Of a stretch of DNA of 64,000 nt, positions 63,809-64,000 are shown in pieces (position 1 is the stretch's first letter; each line of letters opens with the position of its first letter). Source of the stretch: Anaeromyxobacter dehalogenans 2CP-1. GTDB taxonomy: Bacteria > Myxococcota > Myxococcia > Myxococcales > Anaeromyxobacteraceae. The translations under genes and the position numbers were made by a program. Where the stretch lies: contig NC_011891.1 in the NCBI RefSeq assembly GCF_000022145.1, forward strand, positions 4,965,330 to 5,029,329. The letters run 5' to 3'. A model generated the notes under the pieces. It was not told where the DNA came from, did no database searches, and was given only the letters and a program-made list of their open reading frames with translations.

Positions 63809-63958
63809 CTACTTCTTCGGCGCGCGCGTGGTGAGGCGCTTGCGGCCCTTGGCGCGCCGGCTCTTCAGGACGTTTCGTCCGCCGGGGGTCTTGGAACGCT
63901 TGAGGAAACCGTGGGTGCGGTTCCTCCGCTGCTTCTTCGGTTGATAAGTCCGCTTCAT
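63809..63958 (-). CDS. rpmH: 50S ribosomal protein L34
   Basis: A 49-residue, very basic ribosomal protein: it starts [19 protein letters not shown] and contains [20 protein letters not shown]. It is the first gene of the origin-proximal operon rpmH-rnpA-yidD-yidC-jag, and normally faces away from dnaA/oriC. Confidence 0.98.
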   Translation of the reverse strand: MKRTYQPKKQRRNRTHGFLKRSKTPGGRNVLKSRRAKGRKRLTTRAPKK

Positions 63959-63966
63959 GGCGCGGC

Positions 63967-63995
63967 AAACTCCCCGATCGCTCGCGCGATGTCAA
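63967..63995 (-). promoter_or_regulatory. Promoter candidate for rpmH
   Basis: TTGACA (63995-63990) is perfect; the -10 at 16-17 bases (GGAGTT/GAGTTT) is poor. It is very close to the rpmH ATG, so the leader would be short. Confidence 0.4.
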
Positions 63996-64000
63996 GGTTT

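Noticed and set aside
63801..63995. Longer RnpA beginning upstream
   Set aside because: It would be read out of frame through rpmH; the conserved RnpA sequence begins at the GTG at 63800.

Overview
This is a very GC-rich (roughly 74 percent), densely packed chromosomal segment of a deltaproteobacterium (Myxococcota). Gene content and order fit Anaeromyxobacter best: an MglA-family GTPase, a bactofilin next to parAB with parS sites, chemosensory and two-component genes, and many GTG/TTG starts with 4-bp gene overlaps. The genus is inferred from remembered gene content, not from a search. The right end is the classic origin-proximal block rpmH-rnpA-yidD-yidC-jag-rsmG-parA-parB. The replication origin and dnaA therefore probably lie just beyond position 64000.

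Layout. 1-2.3 kb: a nucleotidyltransferase-like protein and UDP-glucose dehydrogenase (+). 2.4-7.6 kb: a Lon-substrate-domain protein, a membrane pyrophosphatase and a TolQ/TolR/TolR proton-channel set (-). 7.8-9.5 kb: a large uncharacterised protein (+). 9.5-25 kb: a long minus-strand run with a GAF-PAS histidine kinase, larC-larB, a compact chemosensory operon (MCP, CheW, CheY, CheA, CheC), thiL, a PocR-domain histidine kinase overlapping an MglA-like GTPase, a DinG-type helicase, a small membrane protein and a site-2 protease. 25-33 kb: a lipoprotein of the LpoA/amino-acid-binding type, then the heat-shock group dnaJ, dnaK, grpE, hrcA and a TPR lipoprotein. 33.4-41.4 kb (+): mfd, three tandem parvulin-type foldases (the last SurA-like) and pdxA. 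41.6-57 kb: ychF, the Fo genes atpZ-I-B-E-F, an operon gyrA-TPR lipoprotein-hemL-class V aminotransferase, and the F1 genes atpH-A-G-D-C. A small heat-shock protein follows (+), then the bactofilin, parB, parA and origin-proximal genes (-).

The genes serve mostly core functions: energy conversion (pyrophosphatase, split ATP synthase), envelope assembly (YidC, Tol-like channel, periplasmic foldases), protein quality control, chromosome segregation and signalling. No tRNA, rRNA, CRISPR array, insertion sequence or prophage was seen. I found no clear undescribed multigene system. The best leads are a helicase that appears to start at CTG overlapping the upstream stop, a palindromic operator on the dnaJ promoter, a three-copy structured repeat at gene 3' ends, a divergent pyrophosphatase signature and an adaptation-gene-free chemosensory operon.
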